A DNA stretch of 64,000 nt from Pedobacter sp. KBW06 (GCF_003852525.1 NZ_QAJL01000005.1:624962-688961); one strand, 5' to 3'; counted from the first letter of the stretch, positions 44,382 through 54,003 are shown. Notes: generated by a model not told the origin, from the sequence alone. A program made the numbers and translations.

Positions 44382-47300
44382 TTATTTGTATTCAATCGTC
44401 AGTGTTTTTAATCCATATGGCAACAGATTTATACTGCTTCCTACCTCCTCAGCCGGACTTTCGTCTGCGATGCAATTCCTGATGGTTACTCCACTGGCAG
44501 CAGCAAGGCTCAGCTTTACCGTTTCTGCCTTTTCGGATAAGGAGCGTAGCCGGATAATCATAGACTTTCCATCTGCAGCAGTCTTAACGATCGAAATGAA
44601 CACATTTTCATTATCCAGGGTCACTACAGGTTTAAGATTTACTTTTTCTTTAAGGGCTGCAGCAATTAAGGGTTGTGACTGTTCAAGACCAAAACGATTC
44701 GCTTTCACCGCGTTGTAAGCGTGTTTATGTGGCAATATCCGGTAACGGAAATTCAGTTTACCTTCCTGGGACAAAGGGTAATTGGTATGCCAGTGGTTGT
44801 TAAGTGCCCAGGAGTAAATCGTCGAACTTAAGAGCAGGTGACTGATCCATTCCGGGGAATGAAAGGCTCCCCCAATCACATTGGCGGTCATGTGTCCACT
44901 TTCAAAGGTGGGCGCATCCAGGGCACACCAGGAAACTCCCTTTTCTTCATTAGAGATGTCCAGCCAACGTTGAAAACTCATCCAGTTGCGGTTTGCAGCA
45001 GGAAGCTGGTCTTTTTCCACCTCTACCACTCCCCAGGGAATGTCCATTCGGGTATGCCCTTTTGGAATATCAAAGGCAAATCCAAAATGGATTCCTTCTT
45101 TTTTAGTGATTGCTATTTTGTCTATCAAATTATGGATTTCAATTTCAGGCTTGCCCGCAATTACGCGGACTTCCCGGGTTAGGCTGTTACATCCTTCTGC
45201 TTTTGAGCTGACCAGAATGGAGGCTAAAAGAGGCCCGTTTTCCCTGATCAAAGTCGTCACTTCTGTCGGACCGCTGGCTTTTACCGTTTTCTGAATATCG
45301 TCGCGTTTAATACTTGCTGCGCTTGCCGCATACTGAGGCCCTCCTGATGCCGGCTCGCCAGTTCCGGGAAGATACCTGAAGCTATTGATTTTAGCATCAT
45401 CGGTCTTACTTACAAACTCAGTCCCCGCTTTGTCTGTTATATTTACAATATCTCCCGATACCGGATCTATGCTTACTTTGAACAGGCCATTGTCCAGGGT
45501 ATTCCCTTTTGCCATTTTAAGATCCGTTTTAGGGGCAGACCTGGTGCTCAGCGTATAGTTTTTTGTTCCAAACGCCGGAACATCACTGGCCAGGAAAACC
45601 AATTCACCTGTGCTCAGGCGCTGAGAAATAACCGGATTTTTATGTTCATCCCGGACCGAATTATAGCCTTTACTTTGATCCGCACTGAGTGTAATTAAGC
45701 CATCCCGTGACCATGACAAGGTATTGAAAACACCTATTATAGATGATTTCTCAGCAGCCATAGGTTTCAGGGCATTTGAAATCAATTGCAGACTAAGCTG
45801 TTCGGCTGTTTTAAAGAAATCCTGCTTCGTCTTCCAGATCACATCCTGCATATCCGCCTGTCCGGGATTCATATAACACCAGGTATGTTCCGATCCCATT
45901 AGTACATTACGCCAGGCTTCGTCCAGTTCAGCCCTGGGTGCTTTTTCTTTGGGATGAAGCATTGACCAAAGAATGTCAGACTGAATCAGTCTTTCCTTAG
46001 AATTGCGGTTCATGGCCGTTTCCTTAGCTGCTGTGCCAAGACCGTCCGTCCAGTATTCTGTAAAATCTCCCCGATAGGAAGGAATTACATCTCCATACTT
46101 TTTTTCGAAAGCAGACATGATGGTTGTAGCACTTGAAATGACGAGACGGGGAAATGCATATTCTTCATTCCAGCTTTTTACGGCATCGGGCAAGTCAGCA
46201 TCAATGGGCGTATTGTCTGCCATGGCCCAGGTCATTGGAAATAAATCATAAGGATATTCCTTATGATTTTCCAGCTCGGTGAGCTTTTCCCATAAATAAC
46301 CATCAATAAAGTTTTCGCGGGGATGATCGGTTTTAACAATTTGCAACAATTTTTCAGGATCCTTTTGGCCAGCCATCAGCGGCCAGTACTTAAATCCCTT
46401 TGCTTTTGCTCCCGGCGTATAATCACCTGGCTGAAGGAACAATACTTTTGAAGTACCGTCCTGCCCAATCCACCAGAATGGTTTAAAGTTAAATTTATCA
46501 GCCAATCCTACACGATCAGATCCATTGAAAGGCGCAAAAACATATTTTATCCCGAACTGGGCGGCCATAGGTACAATTCCCCAGGTCATGCCAGGCACAT
46601 CGACCTGAACAATCGTCTTTACGGGGACTCCGGTTGCCTTTTCCAACAGCTTCGCATCTTTAAAATACCTTGGAAATTCTTCATCTGCGGTAACACTTGT
46701 ATTGTCATTGATGTAACCGGCATCAAGATGGATGTAACCTTTTCTAACCGCGTCCAACAAGGTTTCCTTCTCGCTTGCCGTGGCATCCTTTAAATAACGT
46801 TCTACCGGCCAGATCACTTCAGGATTCCAAAGATACCGGGCCCCTTCCGGATAACCTGCAGTTTCTTTTGCCAGCTTTATCCCATTCACAATGTTTCGTT
46901 TATGGATGATTTCCGCGTTGGCCTGAGTATTAGTATAGCCGATGTCTACGTGAGCATGCGGATAGATATAAACGGTCCATTGTCTTTGTGCGGCGAGAAC
47001 AAATGATTTTTTTAAAATTCTATTTCCTGATTTTAAGGTAACGGCGATGGAGAGCTCATTTTCCACACCAAGACCAAATGGCAAGATTACTTTGGTTGAT
47101 GCCAGGCCCTCTTTATGCGCCGGAACAGCAGTACTTACTGTTCTTCCCTCTGCTGAAACTTCAATTACAGCAGCCTGATATAAATTACTTCCGCTGAAAT
47201 TGAGTATGATTTCTCTCGCGGGCTTCCTGTCTTTATCATACCTGTACACGCTGGTTGACTTACATTCCATACCACTGGGGAAAGCAAGATTTATACCGGC

Positions 47301-47399
47301 AGCGCAATGGCCACTGTTAGCGCTACTCACCGCAAAACCATCAAAGCCGCTCAGCGCGAAAATTAAATTAATCGACAAGGCAAAATTTAACACTTTCAT
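44382..47399 (-). CDS. GH38 family alpha-mannosidase
   Basis: A 1005-residue exported enzyme of glycoside hydrolase family 38, which cleaves alpha-mannosides such as those of N-glycans. A signal-like N-terminus (1-25) precedes a beta-rich region (to about 140) and the GH38 core. Zinc ligands are His150 and Asp152 in PHAHVDIGYT. The likely nucleophile is Asp232 in GYINDNTS. The C-terminal beta domains run from about 640. The variant motif places it in a divergent GH38 branch, so exact specificity is open. It is encoded before the broken and the near-intact GH92 genes in one operon. Confidence 0.85.
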   Translation of the reverse strand: MKVLNFALSINLIFALSGFDGFAVSSANSGHCAAGINLAFPSGMECKSTSVYRYDKDRKPAREIILNFSGSNLYQAAVIEVSAEGRTVSTAVPAHKEGLASTKVILPFGLGVENELSIAVTLKSGNRILKKSFVLAAQRQWTVYIYPHAHVDIGYTNTQANAEIIHKRNIVNGIKLAKETAGYPEGARYLWNPEVIWPVERYLKDATASEKETLLDAVRKGYIHLDAGYINDNTSVTADEEFPRYFKDAKLLEKATGVPVKTIVQVDVPGMTWGIVPMAAQFGIKYVFAPFNGSDRVGLADKFNFKPFWWIGQDGTSKVLFLQPGDYTPGAKAKGFKYWPLMAGQKDPEKLLQIVKTDHPRENFIDGYLWEKLTELENHKEYPYDLFPMTWAMADNTPIDADLPDAVKSWNEEYAFPRLVISSATTIMSAFEKKYGDVIPSYRGDFTEYWTDGLGTAAKETAMNRNSKERLIQSDILWSMLHPKEKAPRAELDEAWRNVLMGSEHTWCYMNPGQADMQDVIWKTKQDFFKTAEQLSLQLISNALKPMAAEKSSIIGVFNTLSWSRDGLITLSADQSKGYNSVRDEHKNPVISQRLSTGELVFLASDVPAFGTKNYTLSTRSAPKTDLKMAKGNTLDNGLFKVSIDPVSGDIVNITDKAGTEFVSKTDDAKINSFRYLPGTGEPASGGPQYAASAASIKRDDIQKTVKASGPTEVTTLIRENGPLLASILVSSKAEGCNSLTREVRVIAGKPEIEIHNLIDKIAITKKEGIHFGFAFDIPKGHTRMDIPWGVVEVEKDQLPAANRNWMSFQRWLDISNEEKGVSWCALDAPTFESGHMTANVIGGAFHSPEWISHLLLSSTIYSWALNNHWHTNYPLSQEGKLNFRYRILPHKHAYNAVKANRFGLEQSQPLIAAALKEKVNLKPVVTLDNENVFISIVKTAADGKSMIIRLRSLSEKAETVKLSLAAASGVTIRNCIADESPAEEVGSSINLLPYGLKTLTIEYK

Positions 47400-47468
47400 T
47401 TCTATATTTTTTTAAGTCGGACGTTCCTCGTTTATGTCAGGCAACCCCAGATCACCTGAGAAAACAAC

Positions 47469-47586
47469 ACAACATGTACAAACATATAAAACCAACACAA
47501 ATCACCTATATAAAGCTAAATAGCAGCAATTAAAAGAAATAAGCTCGGCTACGAGCAAACCAATCAAAACAACATGTACAAACATA
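47469..47586. repeat. 18-bp direct repeat, exactly 100 bp apart, with promoter elements
   Basis: ACAACATGTACAAACATA occurs at 47469-47486 and again at 47569-47586, with similarity extending 4 bases further with one mismatch. On the minus strand each copy contains TATGTTTG, a -7 match. The distal copy has TTTG at 47606-47609, 19 bp upstream, a complete promoter; the proximal copy lacks it. Both lie upstream of the GH38 gene. Confidence 0.65.
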
Positions 47587-47609
47587 GTGATTTAATGATA
47601 AGATGCAAA
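47579..47609 (-). promoter_or_regulatory. Bacteroidota-type promoter of the GH38-GH92 operon
   Basis: On the minus strand TTTG (47609-47606), a 19-bp spacer and TATGTTTG (47586-47579) fit the -33/-7 consensus in full. The start would be near 47573, leaving a leader of about 170 bp to the GH38 ATG. It lies directly against the terminator of the upstream barrel gene. Confidence 0.6.
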
Positions 47610-47610
47610 T

Positions 47611-47644
47611 AAAAAAAGCCTGCTCATCCTAAGATTGCAGGCTT
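47611..47644 (-). terminator. Rho-independent terminator of the barrel gene
   Basis: An 8-bp stem, 47616-47623 with 47637-47644 (AAGCCTGC/GCAGGCTT), has a 13-base loop and a T-run on the minus strand (complement 47611-47617). It lies about 40 bp after the stop of the barrel gene. Confidence 0.75.
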
Positions 47645-47684
47645 GTTCCTAAAAAAGGTCTTCCTTTATATTTTTCAGCAAAGC

Positions 47685-50108
47685 TTAGCCATTCGGGCGG
47701 CTCTTTACATCATCATTGCTTATTTTCCTGCTTTCCTTTTGCTCGAAAAGTCTTCCAAATTCCCAGGTGACACTCATCTTTATGGTCTGGTTGTAATTAC
47801 GGTTGTATGCACTGGAAATAAAGGTCTTACTATTGATCACTTCTCTCTGGTTAATTGTCTCGTTAAAGGGATTGATAAAGGCTAAAGTGAAAGAAAGCCT
47901 TTTAGACGGCAGCTCCTTTTTCCCTGCAATGCTGTAGAAATATTTAAAGGTTTTATAGCCCTGCAGCATCCTTATCCTGCTGTTGTAATCCCCAAATGCC
48001 TGTACGGTGAAATTCCCGGGTAGCTTATAGGAAGTGTTCAGGTTAAATTCTGCATTCCAGCCCTTGTTATCCACTTGTAAGGCCTTACTTTGAAAGTCCA
48101 GCTTGTAAATATTAACATTCGAATTGACGTTCCATTTGCTGGTCAAAGGCAATGCTACAGAAAGGTTCAGACCAAGCTGACGGTTGGCCGCAAGATTTTG
48201 TTTATTCGTAGTGGAGATCCCATTTGCATCGGTAACCGTAAAGTCTTCAATGGAATTGTTGGTCTGTTTCCAAAAGAAAGCACTGTTCAGGGAAAGGCCT
48301 GAATTAAAGGAAATCGCATAAGACAATTCGGCCTGATCAGCGAGTTCCGGCTCCAGCTGAGGATTTCCGGTAACGATGTTTTTCGGATCGCTGGTATCTA
48401 AATTCGGATTCAGGTCCCAGATATAGGGACGGGTAAGTCGCCTGGTATAACTCATGCTTAAAGACTGGCGCTCATTGAGTTTTTTTGATAAGGTAGCCGT
48501 TGGAATCAGGTTTGTAAAATCCTTGGCGAAGGTATTACCGGCGGAAATGAAATTTCCATTCAAACGGGTATGCTCCAAACGGGCACCGGTTTCTATATAC
48601 CAGTTGGCCGGCAAGTTGAATTTTAATATCGCATAGCCCGAATACACCTGCTGACCGTATTCAAATATATCGTTCCGTTCAGAGATTGGTTCGAGTACCG
48701 TTGGCTGCCCTGCTTTGCTTCCTTCTACCCGGTAATCATTGCTGACATTCCGGCTGATCATTTTAAGCCCTCCTTCAAAACTATATTTATTTTCTTTGCC
48801 AAAAGGATGCAGGTAATCCGTTTGAAAAGTCCATTCGGAGTTCCGTGTCCCGCTGTTGTTCAGTTCCCGGTAAAGAAGCTGATCGTCTGTAGCACTCCTG
48901 TCAGACAGGTATCGTGACCGGTCTTTTGAAGGAGAGAACTGTGCCAGCAAAGCGAGTTCACGTCCGGGGGCCTTAAACTTCCGGATATAGCCAAAATTAA
49001 TGTCCCCGCCGAGGTAGGCGGCTTTAGTATCCACATCCTGACGATAGCTTTCCAGAACAGTGCCATTGGCTGCGGAAACCTGACTAAAAAGGCGGTTGTT
49101 GTTTGGCCAGTTGCCAAACCAGGACGTAAAACCAAAGCTAAACCGGTTCAATGTATCTGCCGTATAGTCGATAGCAATATTAGCCGAACCATGAGGTGCT
49201 GTATTGTCTTGTATTTTCGTCTGATCAAGGGAAGAAAGTAAAGCTCCCTGATCGTTAAAATTGTTTCGGCTGTAAGCACTTGTACTTTTCATACGCAAAC
49301 GGTGAAGGTGCGCATTGACATTAATATTCCATTTCTGATCTGCCATAGAGAAACGCGGATTTAATGCCTGTTCCCAGTTACTGGCAACTGCTTCCAAAGC
49401 CCCGTTCATTTGCTTTTTATCCTTTTTTGTGATGATATTGATCACCCCGGCCGCACCTTCCGCATCATATTTGGCAGATGGTGTGGTAATGATCTCTACA
49501 GAGGCAATGATATTTGAAGGCATCATGTTTAAGGCATCCGCAGGGCTTCGCGCCATTTGTCCGGAATATTTCCCATCAATCAGGATTTTAATGTTCTTAC
49601 TGCCACGCATACTCACATTTCCCTGTGCGTCTACATTGAGCACAGGCGCTTTCCGCAATACATCGGCTGCCGTTCCTCCCTTGTTTCCGGGGTCATTGCC
49701 GGCATCATAGATCAGCATACCCGGCTTTTGTATCACCATTTTCTTTAGTGCTGTAACGTTCACTTCACTGAGCTGGCTAACCGTAGGCGAAAGTAAAATA
49801 TCCTTAAGCGACTTATCGCTCTGTAAGGCAACAGAAAGTTGTTTGGTCACATAACCCACAAATGAGATCCGTATGAAAGATGCCTCAGTATTGGCAGTCT
49901 TCAGCTCAAAACGACCTTCCGGAGTAGTAACCGTGGTTAGCATGACCTTACCCTCTTTATTGAATAAGCCAACAGTGATGAACTCCAATGGCTCCCGGGA
50001 GATCGAATCCAGGATCCTTCCAGATATGCCTTGGTTTGACTGGGCCATTAAATTGCCGGAGATAAAAGAGAAAAGGAATAAGCTTAACAATCGTAGAGTT
50101 AATCGCAT
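47685..50108 (-). CDS. Outer-membrane beta-barrel, SusC-like regulatory domain
   Basis: An 807-residue outer-membrane protein. A signal peptide ends near residue 22 (NLMAQ), then comes a carboxypeptidase-like regulatory domain (about 27-110, GISGRILDSISREPLEFITV). A plug-like section follows (about 115-235), and the rest is a large C-terminal barrel of the OMP_b-brl_3 type. This family is related to TonB-dependent receptors but usually lacks a SusD partner; none is seen here. It may import oligosaccharide or peptide, or act as a receptor. It is the first gene upstream of the GH38/GH92 operon, but its own terminator separates it. Confidence 0.88.
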   Translation of the reverse strand: MRLTLRLLSLFLFSFISGNLMAQSNQGISGRILDSISREPLEFITVGLFNKEGKVMLTTVTTPEGRFELKTANTEASFIRISFVGYVTKQLSVALQSDKSLKDILLSPTVSQLSEVNVTALKKMVIQKPGMLIYDAGNDPGNKGGTAADVLRKAPVLNVDAQGNVSMRGSKNIKILIDGKYSGQMARSPADALNMMPSNIIASVEIITTPSAKYDAEGAAGVINIITKKDKKQMNGALEAVASNWEQALNPRFSMADQKWNINVNAHLHRLRMKSTSAYSRNNFNDQGALLSSLDQTKIQDNTAPHGSANIAIDYTADTLNRFSFGFTSWFGNWPNNNRLFSQVSAANGTVLESYRQDVDTKAAYLGGDINFGYIRKFKAPGRELALLAQFSPSKDRSRYLSDRSATDDQLLYRELNNSGTRNSEWTFQTDYLHPFGKENKYSFEGGLKMISRNVSNDYRVEGSKAGQPTVLEPISERNDIFEYGQQVYSGYAILKFNLPANWYIETGARLEHTRLNGNFISAGNTFAKDFTNLIPTATLSKKLNERQSLSMSYTRRLTRPYIWDLNPNLDTSDPKNIVTGNPQLEPELADQAELSYAISFNSGLSLNSAFFWKQTNNSIEDFTVTDANGISTTNKQNLAANRQLGLNLSVALPLTSKWNVNSNVNIYKLDFQSKALQVDNKGWNAEFNLNTSYKLPGNFTVQAFGDYNSRIRMLQGYKTFKYFYSIAGKKELPSKRLSFTLAFINPFNETINQREVINSKTFISSAYNRNYNQTIKMSVTWEFGRLFEQKESRKISNDDVKSRPNG

Positions 50109-50130
50109 AAGAGGTATAATTGAAAAAGCA

Positions 50131-50138
50131 CAAAAGTA
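50131..50138 (-). promoter_or_regulatory. Candidate -7 promoter element of the barrel gene
   Basis: The minus-strand sequence TACTTTTG fits TAnnTTTG and lies 22 bp upstream of the ATG. No -33 element is found at the usual distance. Confidence 0.35.
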
Positions 50139-50240
50139 TATTATTTAGAATGCTTATAAATAATTATAATCATCCTATGACAATATTGTTACATTTACAA
50201 TTGACAGCATTCACGATCGTTAAATGAAACTATCCATCTC

Positions 50241-50276
50241 TTTGAAATAAAACCCTCAACTTTTCTTTTATATTTG
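50241..50276 (+). promoter_or_regulatory. Candidate promoter of the FAD dehydrogenase, near-leaderless
   Basis: TATATTTG at 50269-50276 fits the -7 consensus, and TTTG at 50241-50244 is 24 bp upstream, slightly longer than usual. The -7 element ends 5 bp before the ATG at 50282, so the message would start at or near the start codon. Confidence 0.45.
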
Positions 50277-50281
50277 TGTAT

Positions 50282-51946
50282 ATGCCTATAAAGGAAGAGT
50301 TTAAAGCTGACGCCATCATCATTGGTTCCGGATTGGCGGGACTGGTTGCCGCTATGGAAATTACCAATTCTGGAAAAAAAGTATTGTTACTCGATCAGGA
50401 AACGGAGCAAAATATCGGCGGACAAGCATTCTGGTCATTTGGAGGCTTGTTTTTAATCAATTCCCCCCAGCAACGAAGAATGGGCATCAAAGATTCTTAT
50501 GAACTAGCCCTACAGGACTGGATGGGTACCGCGGCTTTCGATCGTAAAGAAGACTATTGGCCCAGGCAATGGGCCGAAGCTTACCTGAAGTTTGCCGCTG
50601 GAGAAAAATATGAATACATCTCCAAAATGGGCATTAAACTGATGTTTATGGTGGGATGGGCAGAACGCGGAGACGGCGCCGCAAGCGGCCATGGCAATTC
50701 TGTTCCACGTTTTCATGTCAGCTGGGGCACGGGCACGGGCGTCATTAAGCCATTTGTCGAAAAAGCTTATGAAGCAAGAGATAAAGGCCTGCTTCAAATG
50801 AAATTCAGGCATCGGGTGAAGACTTTGATCAGCATAGCTGATAAGATCGTTGGCGCAGCCGGTGATGTATTGGAAAATGATGATAAAGAGAGAGGCTTTG
50901 CCACCAACAGAAATGTCGTCTCGCAATTTGAATATAAAGCAGATCACATTGTGATCGCAACCGGTGGAATTGGTGCCAATCATGAACTCGTGCGACAAAA
51001 TTGGCCGGAAAGACTGGGCAAAGCCCCGGAAAATATGGTATGTGGCGTACCAGCCTATGTAGATGGCAAAATGATCGGCATTGCCGAAAGTGCAGGTGCC
51101 AGCATCATTAACCGCGACCGGATGTGGCATTATACGGAAGGTCTGCAAAACTGGAACCCGATCTGGCCAAATCATGGCATAAGAATACTCCCTGGTCCAT
51201 CTTCCATCTGGCTTGATGCAAAGGGAAATCGCCTCCCTGCTCCTTTCCTGCCAGGATTTGATACACTGGGTACATTGAAACATATTCAGGAAACGGGCTA
51301 TGCCTACTCCTGGTTTATCCTGACACAAAAAATCATAAAAAAAGAATTTGCGCTGTCCGGATCAGAGCAAAACCCCGACATCACGAATAAAGATTACCTC
51401 CTTTTTCTGAAAAGAATTTTTGGTAAAAAAGCACCTGCCCCGGTAGAAGCGTTTAAGGAAAATGGCAAAGACTTTATCGTCTCAAATGATCTGGAAGACC
51501 TGGTGAAAAAGATGAACGAACTTTCCGGTGATTCACTACTGGATGAACAAAAGATAAGGTCACTCCTTGAAGCGAGAGATAGAGAACTGGACAATAAATT
51601 CTCCAAAGACACCCAGGTTAATTATATCCGGAGTACCAGAAAATATTTAGGAGACAGACTGGGCCGTGTAGCCAAACCGCATAAGATACTGGCTGCAGAA
51701 AACGGGCCACTGATTGCCGTACGCCTCAACATCCTGACCCGTAAAACATTAGGCGGTATCGAAACGAATCTTAACGGACAAGTATTAAAAACGGATGGTC
51801 ATGTTTTAGAGGGCTTGTATGCCGCGGGTGAAGTAGCCGGTTTTGGTGGCGGCGGTATGCATGGCTATCGTGCATTGGAAGGCACTTTTCTTGGTGGATG
51901 TATCTTTTCCGGAATGAAAATTGGGAAATATATTGCTGATCTTTGA
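50282..51946 (+). CDS. FAD-binding dehydrogenase, KstD/fumarate reductase-like
   Basis: A flavoprotein of about 554 residues. The FAD motif is IIGSGLAGLVAAMEITNSGKK near the N-terminus, and the C-terminal GEVAGFGGGGMHGYRALEG closes the FAD site. It belongs to the fumarate reductase/3-ketosteroid dehydrogenase superfamily, in the branch called simply 'FAD-binding dehydrogenase'. The frame opens with GTG at 50276, but the ATG at 50282 is preferred. No signal peptide is seen, so it is cytoplasmic. The substrate is unknown. The next gene, an exported protein, begins just after the stop, so the two may be in one transcript. Confidence 0.88.
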   Translation: MPIKEEFKADAIIIGSGLAGLVAAMEITNSGKKVLLLDQETEQNIGGQAFWSFGGLFLINSPQQRRMGIKDSYELALQDWMGTAAFDRKEDYWPRQWAEAYLKFAAGEKYEYISKMGIKLMFMVGWAERGDGAASGHGNSVPRFHVSWGTGTGVIKPFVEKAYEARDKGLLQMKFRHRVKTLISIADKIVGAAGDVLENDDKERGFATNRNVVSQFEYKADHIVIATGGIGANHELVRQNWPERLGKAPENMVCGVPAYVDGKMIGIAESAGASIINRDRMWHYTEGLQNWNPIWPNHGIRILPGPSSIWLDAKGNRLPAPFLPGFDTLGTLKHIQETGYAYSWFILTQKIIKKEFALSGSEQNPDITNKDYLLFLKRIFGKKAPAPVEAFKENGKDFIVSNDLEDLVKKMNELSGDSLLDEQKIRSLLEARDRELDNKFSKDTQVNYIRSTRKYLGDRLGRVAKPHKILAAENGPLIAVRLNILTRKTLGGIETNLNGQVLKTDGHVLEGLYAAGEVAGFGGGGMHGYRALEGTFLGGCIFSGMKIGKYIADL

Positions 51947-51966
51947 TCGAACAGTGTATACAAACC

Positions 51967-53037
51967 ATGAAAAAAACCATCATCTTGTGCCAGATATTGC
52001 TTTTTACCTTATCTGCTTTCCCTCAAAAAAATCATAAAGACTTGCGTTACAAAGAACTAAGCGGATGTTATGGCAAAGGTACAGAAGGAATCTGCTTGTT
52101 TGAGGATGGCAAATTCTTATTGTATGGTTATGCTACCGCGATCTTCGGGAGCTATGGTTTCGAAAAAGACTATCTGCTTTTTTATCCCGATAAGTCAGAA
52201 TTGTTTGAAGTATATGCCCATCAAAACAAAAGTATCGGAATGCGGTCAAGAATAGATTTTAAAGGTTTCGACAGGGCGACAGAAACCCTGGTGCAGTTGG
52301 GGTCCGACAGCATTAAAAACGTGTTTAATAAAGATGCCAATTGTTTTGATGCTCCCTTTGTATTGACGCGAAAAAACAAAGTTTCCAGCATTACCCTTTC
52401 CAATAAAAACGTTTCCTGGACCTACCAGATAGATAAAAGCTTTAACGATTTTACCTTGATTTATAATGTGCCTGGTCGCTATGCAGAACATTTTTCAGGA
52501 ATGATTTCCATTGATGAAAATGAAAAGCTCCTGAGGCTATCCGCATCTTTTGGAGAGAAAGGCTTTAAAAAGCAGAAAACAGATAAAGGTGAAGGCCAAT
52601 GGCGGGATATTATGCAGTTGAAAAATGAGTATGACCTGTCAAAAAAGAATACCGGAGATTTCGTCTTTGCAAATAAACACTACCACCCTTTCCCAGCGCC
52701 AGCAGCTGACGATTACCTGTACGACAAAGCATCAAATCAATATATCAGTAAAAAAGCAAAAGAGAAGGAGGCTTACTATCGCCAAAATCAGTATAATGAT
52801 CCCCGTTATTTGCGTAAATATGTCAAGTTATCTCCCAAAACCAAAGGCAATTTTAGCGGTCTGAAAGATCGTATTTCATCTTCCAGCATCTTCTACTCCG
52901 TTTGTGGGGAGGGTGCAGAAAAATCATACCATTACGAGGGGTATCAAAAATATAAAGAGGACGACCGACCGGCACCTATCCCAACCACAATGCCGCCTGT
53001 CCCAATACCAGCTACAAACAAGACAAACGATAAATAA
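51967..53037 (+). CDS. Exported hypothetical protein
   Basis: A protein of about 356 residues that I cannot place in a family. The frame opens at 51943, but the ATG at 51967 starts a clear signal peptide (MKKTIILCQILLFTLSAFPQ). The mature part has several beta-rich segments (YKELSGCYGKGTEGICLFEDGKFLLYGYA) and a Pro-rich C-terminus. It follows the FAD dehydrogenase by 20 bp on the same strand. A periplasmic or outer-membrane role is expected; the task is unknown. Confidence 0.7.
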   Translation: MKKTIILCQILLFTLSAFPQKNHKDLRYKELSGCYGKGTEGICLFEDGKFLLYGYATAIFGSYGFEKDYLLFYPDKSELFEVYAHQNKSIGMRSRIDFKGFDRATETLVQLGSDSIKNVFNKDANCFDAPFVLTRKNKVSSITLSNKNVSWTYQIDKSFNDFTLIYNVPGRYAEHFSGMISIDENEKLLRLSASFGEKGFKKQKTDKGEGQWRDIMQLKNEYDLSKKNTGDFVFANKHYHPFPAPAADDYLYDKASNQYISKKAKEKEAYYRQNQYNDPRYLRKYVKLSPKTKGNFSGLKDRISSSSIFYSVCGEGAEKSYHYEGYQKYKEDDRPAPIPTTMPPVPIPATNKTNDK

Positions 53038-53046
53038 AAAACAGCC

Positions 53047-53937
53047 GTGACTAAAATAAAAAGAGTAAGCCCGACAGATTTCAGAGGTCAGTATATGTCC
53101 GAAATGTCAACGGATTTCGTGATTTTAAAAACACCAATCCAAATCCATGATATCGGAAAGACATCCGGATTTATTAAAGTGCCCAGCCCCCTGCACAGGC
53201 CTGATTTCAATTTCATCGTCCACATTACCAGAGGGAAAGCAAAACAGCAGGTGGATGCCGATGTGCTGTCCATAAAAGAAAATGAAGTTTTGTTCATCAG
53301 GCAGGGGAACGTTACTGCTTTAAAAGAAGTAAGTGAAGATGCCACCGGACACATCATTCTATTTGAAGATCAGACACTCAATCAACTGTTGTCCAAACAG
53401 GAACTCATCAAACTTTTCTCCGCAAATACGGTCATTCATTTATCGAAGGAGAGCAGTGCATGGCTGACTCCTCTTTTTGAGTTGCTGAGCATTGAACTTT
53501 ATAGTCCGGCTCCAAACCTTGGGATCTGCTATTCGCTTCTTCAGGCAGGATTACAAAAGATCCTTACTTCAAACACAGCGCTGAATAAAGGGGTAAACCG
53601 GAATTCCGAAATTACCTTTAATTTTAAAGAGCTGGTATACAAACATCATGTCACACATAAAACGGTTTTATTTTATGCAGATGAGTTAGCGGTATCCGAG
53701 AACTACCTCCATCGATGTGTGAAAGAAACAACCGGCACAAGTCCGAAGGAATGGATCAATAAAGTGAGTATCCTTCAGAGTCAATTGTTGCTGCAGGACC
53801 TGACCAAAAGCATTTCTGAAATTGCTTTTGAGCTCAATTTCGGCGACCCCAGCTATTTTGGACGCCTCTTTAAAAAGGTAGTCGGAATCACACCTTCCGA
53901 ATACCGGATTGCATTTATGCAGGATTTGTCCGGGTAA
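53047..53937 (+). CDS. AraC family regulator
   Basis: A 296-residue AraC regulator of a different subgroup from the pair at 37-41 kb. An N-terminal cupin-like section (about 20-160) is followed by the double helix-turn-helix (YADELAVSENYLHRCVKETT, then ISEIAFELNFGDPSYFGRLFKK). The start is GTG at 53047; an ATG at 53095 is a weaker option. It lies 9 bp after the exported protein gene and 66 bp before the DUF6268 cassette, so it is a likely regulator of one or both. The signal is unknown. Confidence 0.88.
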   Translation: MTKIKRVSPTDFRGQYMSEMSTDFVILKTPIQIHDIGKTSGFIKVPSPLHRPDFNFIVHITRGKAKQQVDADVLSIKENEVLFIRQGNVTALKEVSEDATGHIILFEDQTLNQLLSKQELIKLFSANTVIHLSKESSAWLTPLFELLSIELYSPAPNLGICYSLLQAGLQKILTSNTALNKGVNRNSEITFNFKELVYKHHVTHKTVLFYADELAVSENYLHRCVKETTGTSPKEWINKVSILQSQLLLQDLTKSISEIAFELNFGDPSYFGRLFKKVVGITPSEYRIAFMQDLSG

Positions 53938-54003
53938 AGGATGGTTTTGTTTTAAAGCAGCCTCTGTTTTCAGTCCATCTTTGTATTATCAAATTCAAAG
54001 AAA

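Noticed and set aside
47400..47684. A CRISPR-like repeat because of the 18-bp direct repeats
   Set aside because: There are only two copies, 100 bp apart, they contain promoter elements, and no cas genes or further repeats are present.
50510..51328. A 272-codon minus-strand frame opposite the FAD dehydrogenase
   Set aside because: Long but antisense to a strong flavoprotein, with no family features of its own.
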